Of a stretch of 48,198 nt of DNA, positions 17,189-24,591 are shown in pieces; position 1 is the first letter of the stretch; every line of letters begins with the position of its first letter. This stretch comes from Terriglobales bacterium. GTDB lineage: Bacteria > Acidobacteriota > Terriglobia > Terriglobales > Acidobacteriaceae. The stretch lies in NCBI GenBank assembly GCA_035691485.1, contig DASSIZ010000091.1, positions 1 to 48,198 of the forward strand, in the 5' to 3' direction. The position numbers were made by a program, and so were the translations under genes. Below the pieces are notes generated by a model. That model ran no database searches. It was not told the origin of the DNA and saw nothing but the letters and a program-made list of their open reading frames with translations.

Positions 17189-17481
17189 TCATCGGGCGCG
17201 TTCTCGGAGAAGTCGTCGCCACCCGCAAGCATCGTTCGCATGAAGGACGGAAGATCCTGCTGGTGCAGCCGCTCGCTTTGGACGACTCCGCCAAGGGCGA
17301 GCCCGTTCTCGCCCTCGATGCCGTGGATGCCGGTGTCGGCGATCGCGTTTTGGTGGTGCAGGAAGGTTACAGCGCCATGACCTCGGTAGGGCGACCCGGC
17401 TCTCCCATCGACATGAGCGTGATTGGCGTGGTGGACGAGGTGGAACTAGCGGCCGATGAACGCTCCTTCACCGTCGGCTGA
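17185..17481 (+). CDS. Microcompartment pentameric vertex protein 3 (BMC-P)
   Basis: A 98-residue BMC-P protein with no long tail: MIIGRVLGEVVATRKH, GRKILLVQPL, ALDAVDAGVGDRVLVVQEG and SVIGVVDEV. Its ATG overlaps the BMC-P2 stop in an ATGA. Its 3' end overlaps the convergent PP-loop ATPase gene by 36 nt (17446-17481), so no terminator separates the two transcripts. The BMC cluster seen here ends with this gene. Confidence 0.95.
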   Translation: MIIGRVLGEVVATRKHRSHEGRKILLVQPLALDDSAKGEPVLALDAVDAGVGDRVLVVQEGYSAMTSVGRPGSPIDMSVIGVVDEVELAADERSFTVG

Positions 17482-18189
17482 CAACACTGCCGGTGCGTTG
17501 AGCTTCATGTCCGCGAATACAAACCCGTCTCTCTCCGCCACCTCGCCGTTTTCAATGCGCAGCTCGCGCGCGAACATCGGCCCCGCATACACGCAGGTGT
17601 GAAATTCCCCTTTCTCTCCGCACGGATCACAGGTGGCGGGCAGATCGGAAAGCAGCTTCGCATCGAACTCCCGTCCGGCAAACGAACTCGCAATCTGCTT
17701 CGGATCCACGCACGTCAGCCGCGCCCGTAAACCCGCGCTGATCATCTCCCGCGCAAGGTCGGCCGTGGGCTGCAGCCACAACGGGAAAATGGGTTCCAGG
17801 CCCGTACCCGCAAGTTGCTTCTCGCGATACGCGCGGATGTCAGCTAAGAACAGATCTCCGAAAACGAACCCGCTAGCGCCTTCGCTCAACGAGCGCTTGC
17901 ACGCTTGCGACATCGCCGTCTCGTAATGCTGGTTGGAACAAGGCCATGGCAGCGGCACTGTCCACAGCGGCAATCCGGCGGCCCGCGCCTGCGCCTCCAC
18001 CACTTCGCGACGAATCGCGTGCATGGCAACGCGGTCGAACGCGGCATTCATGGTGGTCAGCAGGGCGACAACCTCGCAGTCACCACGCGTCCGCACCAGG
18101 TGCAGCGCCCACGCGCTGTCCTTCCCGCCGCTCCAGGACACAACGACTCGTTTCACATTCACCGCCACGTAACGGATCGCAGGCAGCAA
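17446..18189 (-). CDS. PP-loop ATPase, Dph6 (diphthine-ammonia ligase-like) family
   Basis: ATP-pyrophosphatase-fold protein of up to 247 residues. The PP-loop SGGKDSAW lies near residue 20, and DPCGEKGEFHT in the C-terminal half is the conserved Dph6-family motif. In eukaryotes Dph6 amidates diphthine on EF2; bacteria lack diphthamide, so the bacterial role is unknown. It begins 9 nt after the end of the cobalamin-riboswitch-controlled receptor gene, so it is probably co-transcribed with it and may relate to corrinoid handling. TTG 18189 is the outermost start; GTG codons at 18168, 18162 and 18156 are alternatives, and the GGAGGAG in the receptor's last codons is rather far from TTG. Confidence 0.85.
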   Translation of the reverse strand: MLPAIRYVAVNVKRVVVSWSGGKDSAWALHLVRTRGDCEVVALLTTMNAAFDRVAMHAIRREVVEAQARAAGLPLWTVPLPWPCSNQHYETAMSQACKRSLSEGASGFVFGDLFLADIRAYREKQLAGTGLEPIFPLWLQPTADLAREMISAGLRARLTCVDPKQIASSFAGREFDAKLLSDLPATCDPCGEKGEFHTCVYAGPMFARELRIENGEVAERDGFVFADMKLNAPAVLSADGEGAFIGR

Positions 18190-18198
18190 TCCTGTCTT

Positions 18199-20481
18199 TT
18201 ATTCTCCTCCGACTCGAAACCTCATTCCGGCCCGGAAGTTCGCTTTCAGCGCCGGAAAGCCCGCCGATTCTTCGTACTTCCGGTTGAGCGCATTCTCCAC
18301 TTTCACGTAGGCCGTCATGTGCGGGTTGATCTGTCGCCACAGTCCCAAATCCACGCGCGCGTATCCGGCGCTGTGTGTCACAGGTGGAAGCAGGCCGAGA
18401 AAGTCCGAGTCAGCGCGAGGGCCCAGCGCGGTCACGCCCACATTTCCTCCCCAGCGACGCGATGTGTACAACGCCAACAGAGATGCGGCATGCCTGGGCC
18501 GGCGCAGCAGCGGCGCGCCCGCAACCAGCAGCGGATCGAACGCCAGCGGCGCACTCAATATCTGGGTCGAGGTGTAAGTGTAAGAGGCGTCCACGCTGAT
18601 TCGCGCCCATGGCCACGCCCGGAACTCCACCTCCGATCCGTGTGCGATGGAGCGATTGATATTCTGGTACTGGCTGACGAACAGCACCGGGTCGAAGTTG
18701 AACTCGATCTGGTTGGTGAAACGGTTGTTGAAGTACATGGCGCCCAACCAGTACTTGCCCATGACGAAGCTCTGTTGCACGCCCGCCTCCAGCGACCGGT
18801 TCTCCTCCGCCTTCAAGTTCGGGTTGGGAATGATTCCGAAGCCTCCGATGCCGAACGATTCCTCCAGCCGCGGCTCCTTGATGCCGGTTCCGTAGGCAAA
18901 TCGCAGGCGCGTGCCGGAAAAAATCTCTCCGCCCTTCCAAGCCAGCACGCTGGCCGCGACCCGAGGCAGGCCGCGATTGCCGAAGCTTTCGTTATGCTCG
19001 AACCGGGCGCCCGCAATCACCGTCAGGCGGCGCCAGGTCAGCATCTCCTGCCCGAAAACTGCGTGATTGCGCCTCAGCCCGTGCCCCAGCGGCGGCGAAG
19101 TCAAATCGCCGGCCCAGCCGTTTTCGTCCTCGAAGTGATAACCGAGCGTCGTGCGCGCCCAACTTCGAGCTACGTAATCGCCCTGATAATCGAAGCCGGC
19201 GCGATTCAGATTGGCAAAATCAGAGAATGGAAAATCAAAGTTGCCGAATGCGGGCGACTCACGTCCGGGATCCATAAACGTGTCCAGGTTCAAGCGCCGG
19301 TGATGGTACTCGAAGCCGCTGAAACTATGCTGCCACCGCGAGGGTCCCACGATAGTGAATTCCGCGCTCGCCAGGAAATTGTTCTGCCGGGCGCGCTCGT
19401 CGGTGTCCGGAGGAACCAGCGGCTGGCCGTTGAAGTTCCAAAATGACTGGACCCCGCTGCGGTCGGTGTAATGGCGCGTCCGCAGCCGGAAGGCGGCGCG
19501 CGGCGTGATTTGCACGCCGAGGTTCGCGCCCTCGAGCGAACTCGAGTAGGCGTCGTTGATACCTTGGCCTTCGGTGTTGAACTGCTCGCCGAACAGGTTG
19601 TAATCGAAGCGCCCGCGCGCCCCCGCAACCGACGCGTAGCCGCGCGCCGTATGGAACGTTCCGCCCTCGGCGCCGAAGCGCAGCTCCGGCATGCGCGTCG
19701 TGCCCGTCGCGCTCCAGGTCTGGATCACGCTCGTCATGGCATCGGATCCGTACAGCGTGCTCTCCGCGCCGCGCACAAACTCCATCCGATCCACCTGGTA
19801 CATCGGTACCACGCCGAAGTCGAACGTTCCACCTGGATCGTTCACCGCAACGCCGTCGACGATGACCTTGTTGTAGCGCGAGTCTCCGCCGCGCACGAAC
19901 AGCGACGACAACCCTCCGCGACGACCACTGGCGCTGACGATCGCTCCCGGCAGGAAGCGCAACATGTCAATCGCCGCAACCGGCTGCATGGAGGTGAGCG
20001 CCTCCGGGCCCAGCGACGATGTATCCGATCCTGTCTCCTGGGTCGGCAGGGGCGTGCGCTCGGCGCTGATTACGACGGTTTCCGCCGCGGTCGGTAGCTT
20101 TAGCGTGACCTCCGCCTGCGGGGGCGAGGCGAGGGCCTTTGCCGGCGCGAACCCCGGCGCCAGGACTTCGGCGCGATAAACGCGTGCGCTCAATCCGCTG
20201 AATTCGCAAATGCCTTCCGCATTCGTGCTCCGCACCGCGACGGCAGTGGAACTGTTCTGGAGATAGAGCGTAACGCGCGCGCCCGGAATCACCGCAGACT
20301 GCGGATCGACAACCCTGACCTTAAGATCAGAGGCGGAGCTGGCGGCGGTCAGCAGCAAGCAGAGCGCGGCAAAAAATCCTGCGCGCGGCACGAACTCTAG
20401 CCTGGCAGTCGTGAAACGTGAAACTGGAAACGTAAAACGTGTTCCTGGAGATTGAACAATCGAGAGTGGAAATTCCGGCAC
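18199..20481 (-). CDS. TonB-dependent outer-membrane receptor, probable corrinoid (BtuB-like) transporter
   Basis: Outer-membrane beta-barrel importer energised by TonB. A signal sequence (AGFFAALCLLLTAASSA) precedes a carboxypeptidase-like regulatory domain (VRVVDPQSAVIPGARVTL), a TonB-box region (ETVVISAERTP), a plug domain (FLPGAIVSASGRRG, LFVRGGDS, RVEFVRG-type block) and a barrel to the C-terminus. A cobalamin riboswitch lies upstream, so vitamin B12 or another corrinoid is the likely substrate. Start: AAAGGAGG at 20495-20488 is 6 nt before GTG 20481, which I chose. That adds about 30 residues ahead of the signal sequence, partly encoded by a heptamer array; GTG 20391 would start at the signal peptide itself but lacks a good ribosome binding site. 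Confidence 0.9.
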   Translation of the reverse strand: MPEFPLSIVQSPGTRFTFPVSRFTTARLEFVPRAGFFAALCLLLTAASSASDLKVRVVDPQSAVIPGARVTLYLQNSSTAVAVRSTNAEGICEFSGLSARVYRAEVLAPGFAPAKALASPPQAEVTLKLPTAAETVVISAERTPLPTQETGSDTSSLGPEALTSMQPVAAIDMLRFLPGAIVSASGRRGGLSSLFVRGGDSRYNKVIVDGVAVNDPGGTFDFGVVPMYQVDRMEFVRGAESTLYGSDAMTSVIQTWSATGTTRMPELRFGAEGGTFHTARGYASVAGARGRFDYNLFGEQFNTEGQGINDAYSSSLEGANLGVQITPRAAFRLRTRHYTDRSGVQSFWNFNGQPLVPPDTDERARQNNFLASAEFTIVGPSRWQHSFSGFEYHHRRLNLDTFMDPGRESPAFGNFDFPFSDFANLNRAGFDYQGDYVARSWARTTLGYHFEDENGWAGDLTSPPLGHGLRRNHAVFGQEMLTWRRLTVIAGARFEHNESFGNRGLPRVAASVLAWKGGEIFSGTRLRFAYGTGIKEPRLEESFGIGGFGIIPNPNLKAEENRSLEAGVQQSFVMGKYWLGAMYFNNRFTNQIEFNFDPVLFVSQYQNINRSIAHGSEVEFRAWPWARISVDASYTYTSTQILSAPLAFDPLLVAGAPLLRRPRHAASLLALYTSRRWGGNVGVTALGPRADSDFLGLLPPVTHSAGYARVDLGLWRQINPHMTAYVKVENALNRKYEESAGFPALKANFRAGMRFRVGGE
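20411..20473. repeat. 7-nt periodic array at the start of the receptor gene
   Basis: Nine heptamers on the plus strand, beginning GTGAAAC twice, then TGGAAAC, then GTAAAAC, and drifting through GTGTTCC and TGGAGAT to TGGAAAT. It lies between the receptor's ribosome binding site and its signal peptide and is translated if GTG 20481 is used. The GAAAC word is shared with the array before pyrC. Confidence 0.75.
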
Positions 20482-20487
20482 GGCCAT

Positions 20488-20509
20488 CCTCCTTTGCACG
20501 CGAAAGAGG
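20488..20509 (-). promoter_or_regulatory. Ribosome-binding-site hairpin (riboswitch expression platform)
   Basis: Read on the minus strand: CCTCTTT, a 7-nt loop, then AAAGGAGG. The hairpin pairs the Shine-Dalgarno sequence of the receptor gene with one bulged G. It lies just after the cobalamin aptamer, implying translational control. Confidence 0.65.
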
Positions 20510-20521
20510 TTGTGGTTGGCA

Positions 20522-20661
20522 GTTCGCGCCGGTCTCCTGGCTTGCGACTCTTCCAGCAGGCCCGCCTTCCCATCTTTCGACAGTGGCAGCGCCGACGAAC
20601 AGCGTCGCTTACAGTTGCGCGGCAGCGCGGGTCTTTCACCCGCTTCCCGTTACACGCGAAC
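20522..20661 (-). promoter_or_regulatory. Cobalamin riboswitch
   Basis: On the minus strand the closing helix pairs GTTCGCG (20661-20655) with CGCGAAC (20528-20522). Between them are GGGAAGCGGGTGAAA, the conserved GCAACTGTA (20618-20610), and the B12 box AAGCCAGGAGACCGGC, in the order of the known aptamer. It should repress the downstream receptor when adenosylcobalamin or a related corrinoid is bound. Confidence 0.93.
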
Positions 20662-20762
20662 CAAGATTGTCAAAGAACGTCACGCGAAAGCGCGAGGACC
20701 AAGACTCTATGGCGCCATCAGCAGGTTGTCAACTTCAGCTCAGGAAAGACCTGCCTGGCGCG

Positions 20763-21512
20763 TCAGCCTTGCGCGGAATTCTGTCCGAATTCGGCTTCGG
20801 CCGACTCGCGGGCGCGATCGAGCGCGGCCTGCATTTCCTTATGACCGTCCTCCAGGGCCGCGCTGCCGGCATCGGGAGCAATGTTCACCGGGCGGCTGAC
20901 GCGGAGCACGACGCGGGAAAACGGCTTGGGGATGATCAACCGATCCCAGGAATTGAGCACCCAGGCACGCTCCACCGCGCAGTGGAAAGCGAGCACGGGC
21001 AGCTTGACGTTGCGGGCCAGCAGCACCGGGCCGGGCTTGGCGACGTAACGCGGGCCGCGGGGTCCGTCGATGGTGAAGGCGACGGCCCGCCCGGCTTCAA
21101 TTTCAGTGTGCATGCCGAGCAACGCTCGAACGCCGCCGCGCGTGGAGGATCCACGGATGGCATTGAACCCAAACTTTTCGATGATGCGCGCAATGTATTC
21201 GCCATCGAAGCTGTTGCTGGTCATGACCGAAATGTCTTTGCCGCGATACCAGTAGAGCGCCGGGATGACGCAGCGGTGCCAGAAGACGTAAACGGCGGGG
21301 CAGACCCATTCCGAGGGCGGCCCATCGGCTTCAATGGAAATGGTGTAACGGAGGGTGGGGCCGATGAGGCGAACCAGCACCGAGCCGGCGGCGGCGATGA
21401 GCGCCAGCGCAATCCGCTGGCGGAGGGTGAAGCGCTCGATAACATCGTCGGCTAAGGTGGGCGCGGGCAATTTAGTAATTTCGTAAATTGGTAATTTCGT
21501 AATCTTGCACAC
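20763..21512 (-). CDS. Lysophospholipid acyltransferase-like protein (DUF374)
   Basis: Probable membrane-associated acyltransferase of up to 249 residues. After one N-terminal hydrophobic stretch (about 30-50) it shows WHRCVIPALYWYRG, a variant HxxxxD-type region, SFDGEYIARIIEKFGFNAIRGSSTRGG and FTIDGPRGPRYVAKPG, which are the hallmark blocks of DUF374 proteins. These are presumed to acylate lipids or lipid A-like substrates; the substrate here is unknown. The GTG start at 21512 gives an N-terminus (KITKLPIYEITKLP) encoded entirely by an 8-nt periodic array, so true translation may begin later; TTG 21470 is an alternative. It follows the ABC permease on the same strand. Confidence 0.85.
   Translation of the reverse strand: MCKITKLPIYEITKLPAPTLADDVIERFTLRQRIALALIAAAGSVLVRLIGPTLRYTISIEADGPPSEWVCPAVYVFWHRCVIPALYWYRGKDISVMTSNSFDGEYIARIIEKFGFNAIRGSSTRGGVRALLGMHTEIEAGRAVAFTIDGPRGPRYVAKPGPVLLARNVKLPVLAFHCAVERAWVLNSWDRLIIPKPFSRVVLRVSRPVNIAPDAGSAALEDGHKEMQAALDRARESAEAEFGQNSAQG
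21469..21508. repeat. 8-nt periodic array, left arm
   Basis: Five octamers: AATTTAGT, then AATTTCGT, then AAATTGGT, then AATTTCGT, then AATCTTGC. It overlaps the 5' end of the acyltransferase frame. Its inverted partner is at 21543-21581. Confidence 0.8.
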
Positions 21513-21542
21513 GCGAGGACGCGTGCGCCACCGACGCGAGCC

Positions 21543-21581
21543 GATTACCGGATTACTAGATTACCAATTGCCAAGTTACGC
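21543..21581. repeat. 8-nt periodic array, right arm
   Basis: GATTACCG, then GATTACTA, then GATTACCA, then a 7-nt ATTGCCA, then AGTTACGC. Reverse-complemented it reads GGTAATCT and AGTAATCC, matching the left arm at 21469-21508, so the two could form a hairpin with a roughly 34-nt loop. It runs into the stop codon of the ABC permease gene. Confidence 0.75.
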
Positions 21582-22844
21582 GTACTTCACCCACTTCACA
21601 ATTTCCGGCAGGGTGGGCCGTTTGCCGTACATGAGGATGCCGACGCGGTAGATACGCGAGCAGAGCGCGACCACTGCCCACAAGGTCGCCAGCAGCAGCG
21701 CGATGCACAGGGCGATCTGCCAGAACGGCGGCGGCCCGACCACGACCCGGATGTACATGAGGATGGGAGCGAAGAAAGGCACCAGCGACATCCACATGGA
21801 AAGCGGCGCGTTCGGCTGGCGAATGACGTAGGTCATCATCATCACCGGAATCATTACCGGCAAGATCACGAAGAACTGCCACTGCTGCGCTTCCTGCTCG
21901 GAGTTGACCATGGCGCCGAGCGCGGCGTAGAGCGCGCTGTAGAGCAGGAACCCGAGGACGAAAAAGACGGCGAAGGCAGGGAGCGCGGCGGGCGACAGAT
22001 TGATCTGGGACAGGCGGCTACGGGCGGCGAGCATTCCGGGCGTAGTGCCGGCGAGGGCGATGGCGACCCAAATCGCAATCTGGGTCAGCCCGACGGCGCC
22101 CACGCCAAGAATTTTTCCCGCCATCAATTCCCTGGCGGTGGCGGACGACAAGACGACCTCCATGACGCGCGAGGTTTTTTCCTCGAGCACCGAGCGCATG
22201 ACGGAGACGCCGTAGAGGATCAGGGTTATGTAAAGCATCATGACCAGCACGATGGCGCTGATCAACTGCAGCGGCCCTCCGGCTTTTTTCTCCCGCCCGC
22301 CCTTGATGCTGATGGTCTCCAGTTCCACGCCCTTCATGAGTTTGTCGGCATCTGCGGCAGGGACACCGCGAGCGCGCAGTTCCTGGCCAAGCAAGGCCGT
22401 CCGAAGCGCGCTCTGCATGGTGGCAGCCTCGATGAAGTCGCTGGTCTCGCGCGCGGCGTACGAGATGTGGCGCGAAGCGACGGCCTCGTCGCTGAGCCAG
22501 ACATAACCGTCCAACGTTCCGGCCGCAACGCGGCCCTTGAGCGCCGCGCGCGTCGCGTCGTCAGGAGTGGAAACGATTTCAATTTCGTAGCGGGGAGAGG
22601 AGTCGAGCTTGTCGGATTCCGTCTTGCTGCGTTGAAATTGCGATTGCACGGCGCGGGCGAAATCAGCATTGGCGCAGACCAGCGCCACCCGCCGCGTGCC
22701 CGACGCCTTGAGCGTTGCCAGTTTGCCGGGCAGCACCATCAGGGCAATCATCAGCGACGGCAGCAACAGGGTGGAGACGATGAACGACCGAGTTCGCACG
22801 CGCTCCAGGTATTCCCGGCGAAGGATCAGCCAGGTGTTACGCAT
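21576..22844 (-). CDS. ABC-2 type transporter permease (NatB-like)
   Basis: Membrane subunit of an ABC exporter, 422 residues. One helix near residue 25 is followed by a soluble extracytoplasmic domain (about 50-190) and five or six C-terminal membrane helices; VLEEKTSRVMEVVLSSA is the conserved ABC-2 coupling segment. The frame opens to 23027, but ATG 22844 begins MRNTWLILRREYLERV, the usual start of this family, and overlaps the ATPase gene by 8 nt. The nearest described relatives are sodium exporters of the NatAB type; substrate here is unknown. Confidence 0.9.
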   Translation of the reverse strand: MRNTWLILRREYLERVRTRSFIVSTLLLPSLMIALMVLPGKLATLKASGTRRVALVCANADFARAVQSQFQRSKTESDKLDSSPRYEIEIVSTPDDATRAALKGRVAAGTLDGYVWLSDEAVASRHISYAARETSDFIEAATMQSALRTALLGQELRARGVPAADADKLMKGVELETISIKGGREKKAGGPLQLISAIVLVMMLYITLILYGVSVMRSVLEEKTSRVMEVVLSSATARELMAGKILGVGAVGLTQIAIWVAIALAGTTPGMLAARSRLSQINLSPAALPAFAVFFVLGFLLYSALYAALGAMVNSEQEAQQWQFFVILPVMIPVMMMTYVIRQPNAPLSMWMSLVPFFAPILMYIRVVVGPPPFWQIALCIALLLATLWAVVALCSRIYRVGILMYGKRPTLPEIVKWVKYA

Positions 22845-23742
22845 TCGGCCTCCCGACAACTTCGAGGAAAATTTCTTCCAGCGAGGGTTCCATGAGCTCG
22901 AACTTGTTGACCCGGGCGCGCGCCGCAGCCATGCGCAGCAGCTCTTGCGGATCGGCGCCAGGCTGGAGGCGCACCTCGACGTAATTGCCGTAGTTGTTGA
23001 ACGACTGCACCAGCGCGCCGTCGGCAAGGAAATTGTCCTCGCCTTCGTACTCCAGTTGCACGTCGTGCCGGCCGAACTTCGACTTGATCTGCTTCAGGTC
23101 GCCCTGGAGCACGGCTTTTCCGTGGTCGACCAGGCAAATGGAGTCGCACAGGCGCTCCACCTGGTCCATGCGGTGGGTGGAGAACAGGATGGTTTTGCCC
23201 GCCTGCTTCATTTCCAGGAGCACGTCCTTGAGGGCGACGGCATTGGCGGGATCCAGTCCGGCGAAGGGCTCGTCGAGGATGAGCAGTTCGGGATCGTGCA
23301 GCAGCGCGGCGATGAACTGCACCTTTTGCTGCATGCCCTTGGAGAGCTCTTCGACCTTCTTGCTCATCCACGCGCCCAGTTCGAGGCGCTCGCACCAGAA
23401 GGTGGCCTGGCGCACCGCGTCGGTGGCGGACACGCCCTTCAACTCAGCGAGGAAAACCAGCTGGTCGAGCAGCTTCATGCGCTTGTACAAGCCGCGCTCT
23501 TCCGGTAGATAGCCGACGCGGGACAGCTGTCCACGACGGAAGCTCTCGCCGAAGAGGCGGATGGCGCCCGAGTCGGGCACGGTGATGCCGATCATCATGC
23601 GCAGGGTGCTGGTCTTGCCGGCGCCGTTGGGACCAAGCAGTCCATAGACGCTGCCGGCCCGGACGTGGAGCGAGAGTTTGTCCACGGCGACGAAGTGGTC
23701 ATAGCTCTTGCAGACGTTTTCCAGTTCCACCGTGTTGGTCAT
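22837..23742 (-). CDS. ABC transporter ATP-binding protein (NatA-like)
   Basis: Cytoplasmic ATPase partner of the adjoining permease. Walker A is GPNGAGKT (about residues 38-45), the ABC signature region is LSKGMQQKVQ, Walker B is LLILDEPFAGLDP, and the H-loop is in STHRMDQ. At 301 residues it carries the C-terminal extension typical of the NatA/CcmA-like export class. The start of the permease gene overlaps its end, so the subunits are translationally coupled. The divergent spacer to the small secreted protein (23743-23977) holds a CCTTAG/CTAAGG dyad near 23810 but no promoter I can defend. Confidence 0.93.
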   Translation of the reverse strand: MTNTVELENVCKSYDHFVAVDKLSLHVRAGSVYGLLGPNGAGKTSTLRMMIGITVPDSGAIRLFGESFRRGQLSRVGYLPEERGLYKRMKLLDQLVFLAELKGVSATDAVRQATFWCERLELGAWMSKKVEELSKGMQQKVQFIAALLHDPELLILDEPFAGLDPANAVALKDVLLEMKQAGKTILFSTHRMDQVERLCDSICLVDHGKAVLQGDLKQIKSKFGRHDVQLEYEGEDNFLADGALVQSFNNYGNYVEVRLQPGADPQELLRMAAARARVNKFELMEPSLEEIFLEVVGRPNA

Positions 23743-23977
23743 GGGAAGGTTATTGCTCGCGCAAGGGAGTCGGGCTAGACGACGGACGTGCGCGGGCGAT
23801 CCCTTAGCCTGGGGGGACTAAGGCCGTGGCGTTGGTCCTTTGGCACTGCCATCGCGGGGCCGCATTCACTTCAGCGGTAGCTTAACCCGCGTTGCCGCAG
23901 CGCACAACCATCAAAAGTGGCGAGGCATCTACTCGCCCCAGATGGTCTTCCTGTTGAAGAAACACAAGGAGAGGAAT

Positions 23978-24430
23978 ATGAAGAAACTGATAGTGCTGCT
24001 GGCGATGGTCATGGCGTTCACGCTCACCAGCGTGGCCCAGACCAGCCCGTCGAGCAGCGGTCAAACGGACCAGACAACTTCCGGCAAGACGAAGTCGAAG
24101 TCGGACCAGGGCATGTCGGATATGAACATGGGCAAGTCCGGCAAAGCAAAGAAGGAAGCGACACTGACCGGATGCCTGAATTCGGATGCCAGCATGCTGA
24201 CCAACGGGAAATATAAGAACGGTGTCAAGGTGGGACCGGCCGACAAAGTCAAGGAACATGCCGGACACCAGGTTGCGTTGAAGGGCCAGTGGTCGGGCAC
24301 GGGAGCGGACAAGAATTTTGAGGTCGCAAGCGTCAAGCACCTCTCCGAAACCTGCTCTGCCGCGAAGGGCGGCGGCACTACCGGCACCACCAAAAAGGGC
24401 AAGGATACGGGCGCCACACCCAAATCCTAG
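23978..24430 (+). CDS. Small secreted protein of unknown function
   Basis: A 150-residue protein with a clear signal peptide (MKKLIVLLAMVMAFTLTSVAQ) and a Ser/Thr/Lys-rich mature N-terminus with a Met-rich patch (MSDMNMG). A short conserved-looking core follows (ATLTGCLNSDAS to VASVKHLSETC, with two Cys), then a Gly/Thr/Lys tail. The core resembles small acidobacterial secreted domains of unknown function; I do not name one with certainty. The start is decided by AAGGAGAGG 3-10 nt before the ATG. A strong terminator follows, so it is a single-gene transcript, possibly abundant. Confidence 0.82.
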   Translation: MKKLIVLLAMVMAFTLTSVAQTSPSSSGQTDQTTSGKTKSKSDQGMSDMNMGKSGKAKKEATLTGCLNSDASMLTNGKYKNGVKVGPADKVKEHAGHQVALKGQWSGTGADKNFEVASVKHLSETCSAAKGGGTTGTTKKGKDTGATPKS

Positions 24431-24449
24431 TTTCTGTCCTGTGGCGTCG

Positions 24450-24480
24450 CGCGCAGCTCAAACCGGGCTGCGCGTTTTTT
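24450..24480 (+). terminator. Rho-independent terminator
   Basis: Stem CGCGCAGC (24450-24457) and GCTGCGCG (24467-24474), 9-nt loop, then six T. It ends the transcript of the small secreted protein. Confidence 0.9.
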
Positions 24481-24591
24481 GTGGGGGAAGGCAAGCGCGT
24501 CCTCAAGCCTATTGCCGTCCGAGGGGCTTCAATCCCGAGGAACCTCGGGTTTTGTTGGGATAGAAGCGTGGCGCCCGGGATTGCAAAAAAC

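Noticed and set aside
17905-19446. 513-residue open frame on the plus strand
   Set aside because: It is antisense to the TonB-dependent receptor and PP-loop ATPase. The translation is rich in Arg, His and Gln with no motif, typical of a shadow frame.
22845-23027. N-terminal extension of the ABC permease
   Set aside because: It lies inside the ATPase gene and its Ser/Arg-rich translation is a shadow; ATG 22844 fits the family.
23806-23830. CCTTAG/CTAAGG dyad as a terminator or operator
   Set aside because: Only 6-bp arms, no T-run and no flanking promoter elements; it may be chance.
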